A stretch of 64,000 bases of DNA, from the NCBI GenBank assembly GCA_002493945.1, contig DLAL01000062.1, positions 8,506 to 72,505 of the forward strand. The letters run 5' to 3'. Under the pieces are notes generated by a model. That model saw only the letters and a list, made by a program, of their open reading frames with translations, had not been told where the DNA came from and searched no databases. Made by a program: the position numbers and the translations under genes. Shown in pieces: positions 52,569-60,169 of this stretch. Numbering within the stretch: the stretch's first letter is position 1; each line of letters opens with the position of its first letter. The DNA is from Porphyromonadaceae bacterium UBA7048 (lineage in GTDB: Bacteria; Bacteroidota; Bacteroidia; Bacteroidales; Muribaculaceae).

Positions 52569-54369
52569 TCGCCTCGATCTCGTCGGCGTAGTTGTGGTTG
52601 ATGACCGGACGGCGGATTTTCAGCGTATTGGTGAGCTCTCCGCTCTCTATGGTGAACTCCTTGGGGAGGAGCGTGAAGCGCTTTATCTTCTCGAAACTTG
52701 CCAGCCCTTTCTGCATGCGCTCGATGCGCTCCTCGATGAACTTGCGTATCTCCGAGTTCTGCACCAGGTCCTCGATGGAGTCGAAGGCTATGCCCTTGCG
52801 GCGCGCGTAGTCCTTCAGAGCATCGAAGGCCGGTATGATTATGGCGGTGACGTACTTGCGCTGGTCGCCTATGACTGCCACCTGCTCGATGTATCGGTCC
52901 TCGCCCAGACGGCTCTCGATGGCCTGCGGGGCTATGTACTTGCCGTTGCTGGTCTTGAAGAGGTCCTTGATGCGCTCGGTGAGCACGATATTGCCGTTGT
53001 GGTCGAAGAGTCCGGCGTCGCCCGTTCGGAACCATCCGTCGGGCGTGAATGCCCTGGCGTTCTCGTCGGGGCGGTTGTAGTAGCCGCGCATCACCGACGG
53101 ACCCTTGACGAGTATCTCGTTCTCCTCTCCGATCTTCACCTGTACGCCCGGCAGTGGCAGTCCGACCGTGCCGATGACGTAGTCGACCTCGGGGTAGAAG
53201 CTGACCGTGGCCGTAGTCTCCGACAGGCCGTAGCCCACGACGATGTTGAGGCCTATGGCGCGGAGAAATTCGACGATAGTGCCCGAGACCGGTGCTCCGG
53301 CGGTGGGGAAGAAGCGTCCGTTGTCCATGCCGATGGCATGACGGACCTTGCTGAATACCTTGCTGTCGAAGAAGCGGTACTGCATCTCGAGCAGAGGGGG
53401 CACCTCGAGCCCGAGACGCTTGTAGTCGAGGTTACGCCTGGCGCCCACTTTGAGTGCGCGCTGCGTGAGCCACCGCGTGATGCCCTTCATGCCGGCTATC
53501 TTGTCCTGTACGCCCGTGTACACCTTCTCCCAGAAGCGTGGAACGGAGCACATGCACGTGGGCTTGACTATGCGCAGGGTCTCCTGCACTTCCTTGGGAT
53601 TGAAGTTGATGGCCACGCGTATGCCCATCATCAGGCAGAAGTAGGTCCATGCCTTCTCGAAGATATGGCTCAGAGGCAGGAAGCAGAGCGACGTATCGGT
53701 GTCCGACACCATGGTCAGGCACTCTTTGTGGGCCTGGAGGGCGGAGTTGAAGCAGCTGTGGGGCAGCACGGCGCCCTTGGGCTCGCCTGTGGTGCCGGAT
53801 GTGTAGATGAGCGTGGCTATGTCGTCGGGGGTAGCTTCTGCGCAGCGGCGTTCCACTGATGCGCGGCAGGCCGGCGATGCCAGTCGTCCGAGTTCGAGCA
53901 TGTCGGAGAAGTGCATGGAGGCATTGTCGTCGCGGTCAAGCTCGATGTCGTCGTATGCGGCTATGATGCGCTGCAGGCACGGACACTCCTTCTGCACCTG
54001 ACGCACGGCGCGGTACAGTCCCTGCGAGCCAACAAGAATGACCTTGGCTCCGGCATCGTTGATGATATAGCGTATCTGCTCAGGACTCGACGTGGCATAG
54101 ATGGCCACGGGCACGGCGCGGTTTCTGAAACAGGCAAAATCCGTGATGAGTATCTCCGGCGAGTTGTGCGACAGCACCGCAACCATGTCGCCGGGTTCTA
54201 TACCGGTGATTTCCAGAGCGCAGGACATAGCGTCGACAGCCGTGCTGAAGTCGCCCCACGATGTGGGATGACACGCGCCTGCCTGTACATCCACCCGGCT
54301 GAAAGCCTCGCGGTCTGTGCCATAGACTTTTGTCTGGCGGCGTACAAGGTCGGTGAGTATGTTTTGCAT
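52558..54369 (-). CDS. Long-chain acyl-CoA synthetase (AMP-binding)
   Basis: A 603-residue acyl-adenylate-forming enzyme that activates fatty acids with ATP and CoA. Start taken at ATG 54367-54369 (MQNILTDLVRRQTKVYG); the longer frame runs into the regulatory region. It has the AMP-binding loop TLIYTSGTTGEPKGAVLPH (about residues 186-204), VVGYGLSETTATVSF, GWFRTGDAGLFDHNG and the A8-A10 region TERIKDLFKTSNGKYIAPQAIE. It is of the FAA1/FadD15 type found in Bacteroidetes and has no signal peptide. Three TGTTAACA palindromes lie upstream; control by a fatty-acid-responsive regulator is plausible. Confidence 0.94.
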   Translation of the reverse strand: MQNILTDLVRRQTKVYGTDREAFSRVDVQAGACHPTSWGDFSTAVDAMSCALEITGIEPGDMVAVLSHNSPEILITDFACFRNRAVPVAIYATSSPEQIRYIINDAGAKVILVGSQGLYRAVRQVQKECPCLQRIIAAYDDIELDRDDNASMHFSDMLELGRLASPACRASVERRCAEATPDDIATLIYTSGTTGEPKGAVLPHSCFNSALQAHKECLTMVSDTDTSLCFLPLSHIFEKAWTYFCLMMGIRVAINFNPKEVQETLRIVKPTCMCSVPRFWEKVYTGVQDKIAGMKGITRWLTQRALKVGARRNLDYKRLGLEVPPLLEMQYRFFDSKVFSKVRHAIGMDNGRFFPTAGAPVSGTIVEFLRAIGLNIVVGYGLSETTATVSFYPEVDYVIGTVGLPLPGVQVKIGEENEILVKGPSVMRGYYNRPDENARAFTPDGWFRTGDAGLFDHNGNIVLTERIKDLFKTSNGKYIAPQAIESRLGEDRYIEQVAVIGDQRKYVTAIIIPAFDALKDYARRKGIAFDSIEDLVQNSEIRKFIEERIERMQKGLASFEKIKRFTLLPKEFTIESGELTNTLKIRRPVINHNYADEIEAMYC

Positions 54370-54398
54370 ATTCTTGTGTTTCTGCGTTATTCTTTCTA

Positions 54399-54406
54399 CA
54401 AAGGTA
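54399..54406 (-). promoter_or_regulatory. -7 box of the acyl-CoA synthetase
   Basis: CAAAGGTA reads TACCTTTG on the minus strand, 30 nt before the start. The expected -33 position is occupied by the first TGTTAACA palindrome (54424-54431) rather than TTTG. Confidence 0.6.
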
Positions 54407-54423
54407 CGGTCTTTATATCTTAC

Positions 54424-54494
54424 TGTTAACACTCGGACGCTCAAAAATGACGTGCTGTTAACATATCTTTCCGATTGAAATAAAAGTGTTAACA
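54424..54494. promoter_or_regulatory. Three evenly spaced TGTTAACA palindromes (candidate operator)
   Basis: Perfect octamer palindromes at 54424-54431, 54456-54463 and 54487-54494, with centres 32 and 31 bp apart, close to three helical turns. They fill the divergent gap between the acyl-CoA synthetase and the DUF4491 gene; the first covers the -33 zone of the synthetase promoter. Confidence 0.6.
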
Positions 54495-54507
54495 AAAATT
54501 AAGGCCG

Positions 54508-54538
54508 TTTGCCGCCTCATTGTATCTTATTACCTTTG
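54508..54538 (+). promoter_or_regulatory. Promoter of the DUF4491 gene
   Basis: TTTG (54508-54511), a 19-nt spacer, then TACCTTTG (54531-54538), 20 nt before the start. Confidence 0.75.
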
Positions 54539-54557
54539 TACTTACAATATATATAGT

Positions 54558-54884
54558 ATGATAAGCGAATTTCTCAGCCAGTGGCATATCAGCGGACTGC
54601 TTGTGGGTCTGCTCACTTTTCTTATAATAGGTCTGTTCCATCCTCTTGTCATCAAGGGCGAATACTACTTCGGCATCCGTTGCCGCTGGGCCTTCCTGGT
54701 CTTCGGCATCGTCATGTGCGTGGTGTCCGTAGCGGTTGACAATCAGATTGTTTCCATCCTCGCTGGGGTGGTGGCGTTCTCGTCGTTCTGGTCCATCAAG
54801 GAAGTCGGCGAGCAGCGTCAGCGCGTGCTCAAGGGCTGGTTCCCGATGAATCCGCGCCGCAAGGCCGACTACGAGACCGACTGA
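54558..54884 (+). CDS. DUF4491 small membrane protein
   Basis: A 108-residue protein with three hydrophobic segments (about residues 10-32, 44-62 and 66-82) and the DUF4491 signature: FLIIGLFHPLVIKGEYYFGIRCRWAF, then FSSFWSIKEVGEQRQRVLKGWFPMNPRRK. Start taken at ATG 54558, just after a good promoter; the longer frame begins upstream of the transcription start. The family is restricted to Bacteroidetes and a few anaerobes and has no known function. It is convergent with, and overlaps by 16 nt, the end of the rRNA methylase gene. Confidence 0.9.
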   Translation: MISEFLSQWHISGLLVGLLTFLIIGLFHPLVIKGEYYFGIRCRWAFLVFGIVMCVVSVAVDNQIVSILAGVVAFSSFWSIKEVGEQRQRVLKGWFPMNPRRKADYETD

Positions 54885-55705
54885 GCTGCGGTCTTTTTTC
54901 TCAGTTCCCAGAAAGCCACGGCCGATGCCGCGGCCACGTTCAGCGAGTCCACTCCGTGGGCCATGGGTATGCGCGCCACATAGTCGGCTCCGGCTATGGC
55001 ATGGTCGGCAAGCCCGTCGCCCTCGGTGCCGAGCACTATGGCCAGACGCGGCTCGGCGGCCAGCACGGGGGCGTCGATAGCCACGGAGTCGTCGCGCAGA
55101 GCCATCGCCACGGTCCTGAAGCCGTGGCGGCGCACCTCGTCGTAGGGCACCGCACCGGGTGCGTCAGCTCCGAGCCAGGTCCACGGCACGAGGAACACCG
55201 AGCCCATCGACACGCGCACGGCGCGGCGGTTCAGCGGGTCGCATGATGTGGGCGTAAGCAGGACGGCGTCGATACCGAGCGCCGCCGCCGAGCGGAAGAT
55301 GGCGCCGATATTGGTCGTGTCGGTCACCGAGTCGATGACGGCCACGCGGCCCGCGCCTTCGAGCACCTTGTCGAGCGACGGCGCCTCGGGCCGCTTCATG
55401 GCACAGAGCACGCCGCGCGTGAGCGTGTAGCCCGTCAGCGCCGAGAGCAGTTCGCGGCTGCCGGTGTAGACGGGCATGTCAGGGTGGCGCGCTATGATGT
55501 CGGCAGCGTCGCCGGTGATGTGCCGCTCCTCGCAGAGCAGGGCCACGGGAGTGAGTCCGGCATCGAGGGCCACGCGTATCACCTTGGGACTTTCGGCGAT
55601 GAAGATGCCGCGGCCCGGGTCGAGCCTGTTGCGCAGCTGCGCCTCGGTGAGCGTGGCGAATACTTCAAGTCCGGGAGTGTCGAGGGTGTCGATATGTACT
55701 ATCAT
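54869..55705 (-). CDS. SpoU/TrmH-family RNA 2'-O-methyltransferase
   Basis: A 278-residue methyltransferase of the SPOUT class. The N-terminal substrate-binding part (residues 1-105) is of the SpoU-substrate type (RNRLDPGRGIFIAESPKVIRVALDAG). The knotted catalytic domain has the three SpoU motifs: TDTTNIGAIFRSAAALGIDAVLL (Asn/Arg), IVLGTEGDGLADHA, and IPMAHGVDSLNVAAASAVAFWEL. It should methylate a ribose in rRNA or tRNA; the exact site is unknown. The gene is monocistronic, and its 3' end overlaps the DUF4491 gene tail to tail. Confidence 0.93.
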   Translation of the reverse strand: MIVHIDTLDTPGLEVFATLTEAQLRNRLDPGRGIFIAESPKVIRVALDAGLTPVALLCEERHITGDAADIIARHPDMPVYTGSRELLSALTGYTLTRGVLCAMKRPEAPSLDKVLEGAGRVAVIDSVTDTTNIGAIFRSAAALGIDAVLLTPTSCDPLNRRAVRVSMGSVFLVPWTWLGADAPGAVPYDEVRRHGFRTVAMALRDDSVAIDAPVLAAEPRLAIVLGTEGDGLADHAIAGADYVARIPMAHGVDSLNVAAASAVAFWELRKKTAAQSVS

Positions 55706-55851
55706 GGTGCTGTCAGTTCTCTCTTTTCGGCAAAATTAATCAATACGGCTGTCTTGCGGCGGCCAGAAGCCCCGTTATGACCTATTTATTCACAAATATT
55801 AATACATGCCTTGTTAATATTGAATTAATGTTAAAACATATCAGATTTTAG

Positions 55852-55892
55852 GTACTATGTATTGCATAGTACTTTAAAAGTGCATACCTTTG
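55852..55892 (+). promoter_or_regulatory. Promoter and palindromic operator of the PadR-PspC operon
   Basis: Promoter: TTG (55862-55864), a 20-nt spacer, then TACCTTTG (55885-55892). The perfect palindrome GTACTATG-TATTG-CATAGTAC (55852-55872) covers the -33 element, as expected for autorepression by the PadR protein encoded 66 nt downstream. The gap from 55706 holds no gene. Confidence 0.75.
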
Positions 55893-55957
55893 CATCGTCA
55901 AGAAGAACAGACACCCTCTACAATTCTACAATCTAAAGAAAAACAAAACCCACAGAA

Positions 55958-56305
55958 ATGGCAACCAACCTCGACAATCTGAAGGCGCAGATGCGCAAGG
56001 GTATGCTGGAGTTCTGTGTCCTTCTGCTGCTTGAGCGCGGCGATGCCTATGCCTCCGAGATAATCCGGAATATGAAGGAGGCCCATCTGATAGTGATGGA
56101 AGGCACGCTTTATCCGCTGCTTACCCGACTGAAGAACGACGGCATACTGGCATACCGCTGGGAGGAATCCCCGTCGGGTCCGCCCCGCAAGTACTACACC
56201 ATCACACCGCTGGGACGGCAGATGCTCGCTCAGCTCCAGGCATCCTGGGATGAAATATCCCATACCGTCAACCACTTACAAAACCTTCAAACTACTACTG
56301 CATAA
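55958..56305 (+). CDS. PadR-family transcriptional regulator
   Basis: A 115-residue PadR-type winged-helix repressor: QMRKGMLEFCVLLLLERGDAYASEIIRNM (helices 1-3), IVMEGTLYPLLTRLKNDGILAYRWEESPSGPPRKYYTITPLGRQML (recognition helix and wing), and a short C-terminal dimer helix. It is the first gene of an operon with a PspC-domain protein 2 nt downstream, an arrangement typical of Bacteroidetes envelope-stress modules. A palindrome over its own promoter suggests autoregulation. The inducing signal is unknown. Confidence 0.94.
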   Translation: MATNLDNLKAQMRKGMLEFCVLLLLERGDAYASEIIRNMKEAHLIVMEGTLYPLLTRLKNDGILAYRWEESPSGPPRKYYTITPLGRQMLAQLQASWDEISHTVNHLQNLQTTTA

Positions 56306-56307
56306 CA

Positions 56308-57366
56308 ATGAAACGAGCATATCCGGCAAACGTCGACGGACAGATATTCTACATCGACGACGATGCCTTCCAGTTACTTCAGAACTATCTCCACCAGCTC
56401 AAGGTCACCTTCAGCAGCCCCGAAGGCGAGGAGATAGTGGGCGATATCGAAAGCCGTATCCGCGAACTCTTCGCCGAGAAGGTCGCTGCCGGCAGCGCCG
56501 TGATGACCATGCGCGATGTCGAGTCGGTCATCGAGACCATGGGACGCCCCGAAGACATATCCGACGCCTGCGGCGAACCGTCGGCAGCTCCTTACGAGGA
56601 TTTCTCCAATACCGGGGCCGACGGAGAGGAGTACAATATGTGCGACCCGCGCCGCCACCGTTCGTTCGAGAATCTCTCGCTTCCCGACACGGGCAAGCAG
56701 CTCTACCGCAACATGGACGACAAGGTGCTCGGCGGTGTGTTCGGCGGACTCGCCGTGATGCTCGGCTGGAACGCCAACCTCATGCGTCTGCTGTACCTCA
56801 TCCTGACAGTGTGCACCTACTTCTGGCCCTGCATCATTCTCTATCTGGTGGCGTGGATGATTATTCCTCCGGCGTCGACACCGCGGCAGAAGCTCCGCAT
56901 GCGCGGCGAGCCGGTGAACGTCGACACCGTCGGGCAGACGGTCATCAGCGACTGCGGCGCCACTCCTCCGCCGGTCGAAGATTCAGGCAACATCTTCACC
57001 AATGCCTTTATCCTCATCTGCAAGTGTTTTCTGGCAGTCGTCGGATTCGTCTCGGGCATAGCTTTCGCCGGCATCTCGATATTCTTCTTCTTCATGCTTG
57101 TGGCCGTGATAGCTTTCTGCGGATTCAACAGCGTCAGTCTGCTCGCCGGCCTTCCTATGGGACATGACTACGCCCTGCCTGTGCTCATGCTCATTCTCGT
57201 AGGCTCGCTGCTTGGCGCCGTCATCACCTTCATGATCACGTGGGGCTGTGTGTCCTTCGTGTTCTCCACGGGCCGTATGTCAAAATCAACCATCTTAACA
57301 TTCTTCATAACCATCATGATACTTGCCGCCGCCACGTGTGTGCTCGCCATATTCGCTAATTTCTGA
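56308..57366 (+). CDS. PspC-domain membrane protein
   Basis: A 352-residue protein. Residues 1-95 form a soluble N-terminal domain of the type found in PadR-linked membrane proteins (VTFSSPEGEEIVGDIESRIRELFAEKV, DVESVIETMGRPEDI). A PspC domain follows at about 130-190 (KQLYRNMDDKVLGGVFGGLAVMLGWNANLMRLLYLIL, then VAWMIIPP). The C-terminus has several further transmembrane helices from about residue 233 to 350. PspC domains take part in phage-shock-like envelope stress signalling. Coupling to PadR suggests the pair senses and adjusts to membrane stress. Confidence 0.93.
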   Translation: MKRAYPANVDGQIFYIDDDAFQLLQNYLHQLKVTFSSPEGEEIVGDIESRIRELFAEKVAAGSAVMTMRDVESVIETMGRPEDISDACGEPSAAPYEDFSNTGADGEEYNMCDPRRHRSFENLSLPDTGKQLYRNMDDKVLGGVFGGLAVMLGWNANLMRLLYLILTVCTYFWPCIILYLVAWMIIPPASTPRQKLRMRGEPVNVDTVGQTVISDCGATPPPVEDSGNIFTNAFILICKCFLAVVGFVSGIAFAGISIFFFFMLVAVIAFCGFNSVSLLAGLPMGHDYALPVLMLILVGSLLGAVITFMITWGCVSFVFSTGRMSKSTILTFFITIMILAAATCVLAIFANF

Positions 57367-57408
57367 GCCGACCATAGTACACCCCTCATAAGATAATGAA
57401 AGTAAGTG

Positions 57409-57441
57409 CCGCGGGCAGCCCTGAATCAGGGCTGCCCGCGG
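57409..57441 (+). terminator. Strong hairpin after the PadR-PspC operon
   Basis: CCGCGGGCAGCCCTGA pairs perfectly over 16 bp with TCAGGGCTGCCCGCGG. The T-run behind it is poor on both strands, so it may block exonucleases or end both convergent transcripts. Confidence 0.7.
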
Positions 57442-57464
57442 AGTCGGTTTAATGTTGTTGTCAT

Positions 57465-57791
57465 TTATAAATCCATATCTGCGACAAGTTCTTTTATCAC
57501 AGACATTTCGACGTTGTCGTAGTCGGACTTGTCGTAAGCATATATAAGGTAAAGACATCCGTTCTTTTCCAGCATGTCAAAAGTGATGATGCGGCAACCT
57601 CCGGATTTTCCTTTACCTTTTGAACTTATGGCCATTCGCACTTTTCGGAATCCGCCGCCTAAGTCTACACCCATGTCGGGGTGCTCAGAGAGTTCCTGAA
57701 TAAATTTCTGATAGTCAGAATTGAAACTGCGGTATTTTTTAGCGATAGATTTCGCGCTTCTGATGAATGGTCTGGTTGCTATGATTTCCAT
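57465..57791 (-). CDS. RelE/ParE-superfamily toxin
   Basis: A 108-residue protein with the RelE/ParE-type fold: N-terminal helices (TRPFIRSAKSIAKKYRSFNSDYQKFIQELSEHPDMG), then strands with FRKVRMAISSKGKGKSGGCRIITF and LYLIYAYDKSDYDNVEM, which resembles the HigB/RelE group of Bacteroidetes. Such toxins cut mRNA on the ribosome or, as ParE, poison gyrase. Its start shares one base (TGATG) with the antitoxin stop, the classic coupled arrangement. AT-rich for the region, so probably acquired. Confidence 0.87.
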   Translation of the reverse strand: MEIIATRPFIRSAKSIAKKYRSFNSDYQKFIQELSEHPDMGVDLGGGFRKVRMAISSKGKGKSGGCRIITFDMLEKNGCLYLIYAYDKSDYDNVEMSVIKELVADMDL

Positions 57792-58021
57792 CAGAATACA
57801 ATGTCTTTGGCCTTAGGCAATTCCATATCACCATTCATGTGAGCTATGACTTCGGCATAGGCGTTGCGTATGTCTTTTGCCACAATCTCATCGTCTTCAG
57901 TGACGGGGGTAATCTTGAAATTGCCATAACGGGAAGTCAGCATCACTGACCGCCCTTCTCTGGCTGCCATAAGGAATCGTCCTTGGCTTTTTCGGAATTC
58001 ACGTGCTGAAACTATTTCCAT
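57791..58021 (-). CDS. Phd/YefM-type antitoxin
   Basis: A 76-residue protein beginning MEIVSAREFRKSQGRFLMAAREGRSVMLTSRYGNFKITPV, the Phd/YefM DNA-binding half, followed by an acidic toxin-binding tail (VTEDDEIVAKDIRNAYAEVIAHMNGD). It precedes the RelE/ParE-like toxin and overlaps it by one base. Antitoxins of this kind neutralise the toxin and repress the operon. A -7-like box (TATCTTTG, plus 58043-58050) lies just upstream, but without a clear -33 element. Confidence 0.87.
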   Translation of the reverse strand: MEIVSAREFRKSQGRFLMAAREGRSVMLTSRYGNFKITPVTEDDEIVAKDIRNAYAEVIAHMNGDMELPKAKDIVF

Positions 58022-58052
58022 ATCTTCAATTTTATTTTCTTACAAAGATAAC

Positions 58053-58079
58053 AAAAGGCAGCCATTATGGCTGCCTTTT
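58053..58079. terminator. Bidirectional terminator between ccsA and the toxin-antitoxin pair
   Basis: AAAAGGCAGCC pairs perfectly with GGCTGCCTTTT around ATTAT, with T-runs on both strands. It ends the ccsA transcript 40 nt after its stop codon and insulates the TA genes. Confidence 0.83.
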
Positions 58080-58118
58080 TAACATAGTTTAGCTTAGGCA
58101 ATCTTGCTGACGAGTCTT

Positions 58119-60137
58119 TCACGCATATCCGTGCAGGCCTCCGAGGACGAAGTTGACACCGAAGTAGGTCATCAGGACAGTGAGGAAAGCCGTCATGACG
58201 TAGACGGCGAAGAAGCGGTCGCGGCGGAAGGGCGGCAGGGAGGAGTCGTGGAGAGGGAGCGAGTAGACGAGCATGGTGATGAGAGCCCAGGTCTCCTTGG
58301 GGTCCCAGCCCCAGTAGCGGCCCCACGACTGTCCGGCCCATACGGCGCCGATGAAGATGCCGGCTGTCAGCAGGAATACCGACGGCATCAGCAGACGGCG
58401 TGCGCGTACGAGAGGTTCGCGTCGGCCTGCCAGCCATGCGGCACCGCTGAGCGCCGTGACGGCCAGCCCCGTATAGCCGAGCATCACTGTCAGTACGTGG
58501 AGGGAGAGCAGGGGAGAGCGGAGAACGGGAACGACCTGCGAGACCTGCGGCGTGCTGTGTCCCATGCGGGCCACCAGGAGTGCCGCTCCGGCAGTAACGA
58601 GACACAGGGGCGTCATCGACGTCTGACGCGAGCTCAGTCCGTAGCAGCAGGCCGCCAGCGCCATCCACTGCATGGTCTCGTAGCCGTTTGACATCGGGAT
58701 GCGGCCTCCGGCTATCCACGCGGCGGCTATCAGCGCGGCCGTCCACGCCGCTCCTGCACCGCACAGGACTGTGGCGATGACTCGTCCGCGTCCGGCGAAG
58801 AAGAGCACCAGTCCGCCGATGAGCAGAATCAGCGCCGGAGCGAGCAGGGGCGCGCAGCCGGTGAAGAAGCGTTCGCACCGCATCTGCATCGGAGATGGCA
58901 GTCCGCAGGGCACCTCGCGGTGCTGGTATGCCGCAGTCTTGGCGATGGCGGCGGTCATGGCCTGATACTGTCCGGCGGCGGCGAGTTCGGCCAGATAGTT
59001 GAGGCTGTGGGCCGTGAAGTGCCACTTGTCAAGGGGCATGTCGGCCGGACGCTCGTCGACGGGCGAGAGCCACACGGTGTGTCCGTCGGCCGTCGTATAG
59101 GGGTATATTTTCCAGAATGAGCCGGCAGCTGCCGAGGACGCGAGGGCGAACTGCTCGTTGGCGGCGCGGTATTCGGGCCGCGCGTCGTCAAGGAGATAGC
59201 TGCCGTCGGCACCGAAGAAGTCGGTCAGCGCGGCACGGTCGCCTTTGAGTCCGAGCCGCTCGCGCACGGATGCGTCCTTGATGCGGATGCACGGCTCGGC
59301 GCGCCATGCGTCATAGTTGAAGAGCCATGCCGTGGCGAACTGTGCGGCCGTCAGCCCTTCGTAGGAATCGTCGCCGGTGACCTTCACGGTGAAGTCGCGC
59401 GCAGCAGTCGAGAGCGGCGCCACGCGTCCGTTGTGGTATATGCACACGTCGGCCAGACTGTCGGCCACATCGCACGGAAGAGCCCTTGGTGCGGCATACG
59501 ACTGCGCGGCCACGCAGAGCGCGGCTGCCGCGGCGGCCCGGCGTGCGCCTCCGCGGGCTATCAGAGTCCAGACCATAGCCACGAGCAGGAGGGCATAGCC
59601 CGTGTAGGTCACTCCTTCGCCCCAGGAGTCGGAGCTGACGGTGATTGACGAGCCGCCGCCGTCGCGGTCGTAGCCAGACTGGAAGTAGGTCATACCTTTG
59701 TGACGGCAGGGGCGGTTCATCGAAGTGGTGAGGGTGTCGTCGGCTACTGACAGGGTCGACACGAAGTTGGCCGGCGTCGGTGTGCCGGGATAGTTTACAA
59801 CCCTGAAACCGATGAGCGTGACGCCCGTGTCGCCTATGGTACGGGTGTCGCCGACTCGGAAATGCACCGTCTCCGACGTGCCCAGCACGTGCGTCAGGAA
59901 GGCGCCGGCGAGAATGACCGCCAGCGACAGATGCAGCAGGAATACAGGCATGCGGCGCCACAGCCGGCGCATGACGACGGCCGCAAGGGCGGTCAGACAC
60001 GTGGCGGCCCACAGTGCGGTCATAGGCCATGAGGTATATGCTCCCGACAGTTCGGGAACACAACTGATGACTGCGAGGGCCGCGGCCGTCACAGTCATCA
60101 GGGTGAAAGAAATGTAAAGTATTCTTTTAGATAGCAT
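58119..60137 (-). CDS. ccsA: Cytochrome c biogenesis protein, ResB-like/CcsA fusion
   Basis: A 672-residue membrane protein of system II cytochrome c maturation, which moves haem to the periplasm and attaches it to apocytochromes. The N-terminal third has ResB-like helices and a periplasmic domain (HFRVGDTRTIGDTGVTLIGFRVVNYPG). The C-terminal part (from about residue 425) is CcsA with the tryptophan-rich signature SWGRYWGWDPKETWALITMLVYSLPLH and nearby histidines (ARMGHSTPQV, LSLHVLTVMLGY). The fusion is usual in Bacteroidetes (NrfK/CcsBA-like). No cytochrome substrate gene is within the window. Confidence 0.93.
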   Translation of the reverse strand: MLSKRILYISFTLMTVTAAALAVISCVPELSGAYTSWPMTALWAATCLTALAAVVMRRLWRRMPVFLLHLSLAVILAGAFLTHVLGTSETVHFRVGDTRTIGDTGVTLIGFRVVNYPGTPTPANFVSTLSVADDTLTTSMNRPCRHKGMTYFQSGYDRDGGGSSITVSSDSWGEGVTYTGYALLLVAMVWTLIARGGARRAAAAAALCVAAQSYAAPRALPCDVADSLADVCIYHNGRVAPLSTAARDFTVKVTGDDSYEGLTAAQFATAWLFNYDAWRAEPCIRIKDASVRERLGLKGDRAALTDFFGADGSYLLDDARPEYRAANEQFALASSAAAGSFWKIYPYTTADGHTVWLSPVDERPADMPLDKWHFTAHSLNYLAELAAAGQYQAMTAAIAKTAAYQHREVPCGLPSPMQMRCERFFTGCAPLLAPALILLIGGLVLFFAGRGRVIATVLCGAGAAWTAALIAAAWIAGGRIPMSNGYETMQWMALAACCYGLSSRQTSMTPLCLVTAGAALLVARMGHSTPQVSQVVPVLRSPLLSLHVLTVMLGYTGLAVTALSGAAWLAGRREPLVRARRLLMPSVFLLTAGIFIGAVWAGQSWGRYWGWDPKETWALITMLVYSLPLHDSSLPPFRRDRFFAVYVMTAFLTVLMTYFGVNFVLGGLHGYA

Positions 60138-60148
60138 CGAGGAAGGCT

Positions 60149-60167
60149 ACGACCGCGTCGCGGTCGT
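60149..60167 (-). other. 9-bp hairpin just upstream of the ccsA start
   Basis: ACGACCGCG pairs perfectly with CGCGGTCGT. It lies between the phosphorylase stop and the ccsA ATG, 12 nt before the latter, with no T-run. It may reduce ccsA translation or act as a weak terminator. Confidence 0.45.
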
Positions 60168-60169
60168 CT

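Noticed and set aside
52594..53859. 421-codon frame antisense to the acyl-CoA ligase
   Set aside because: Shadow frame; the ligase strand carries all AMP-binding motifs.
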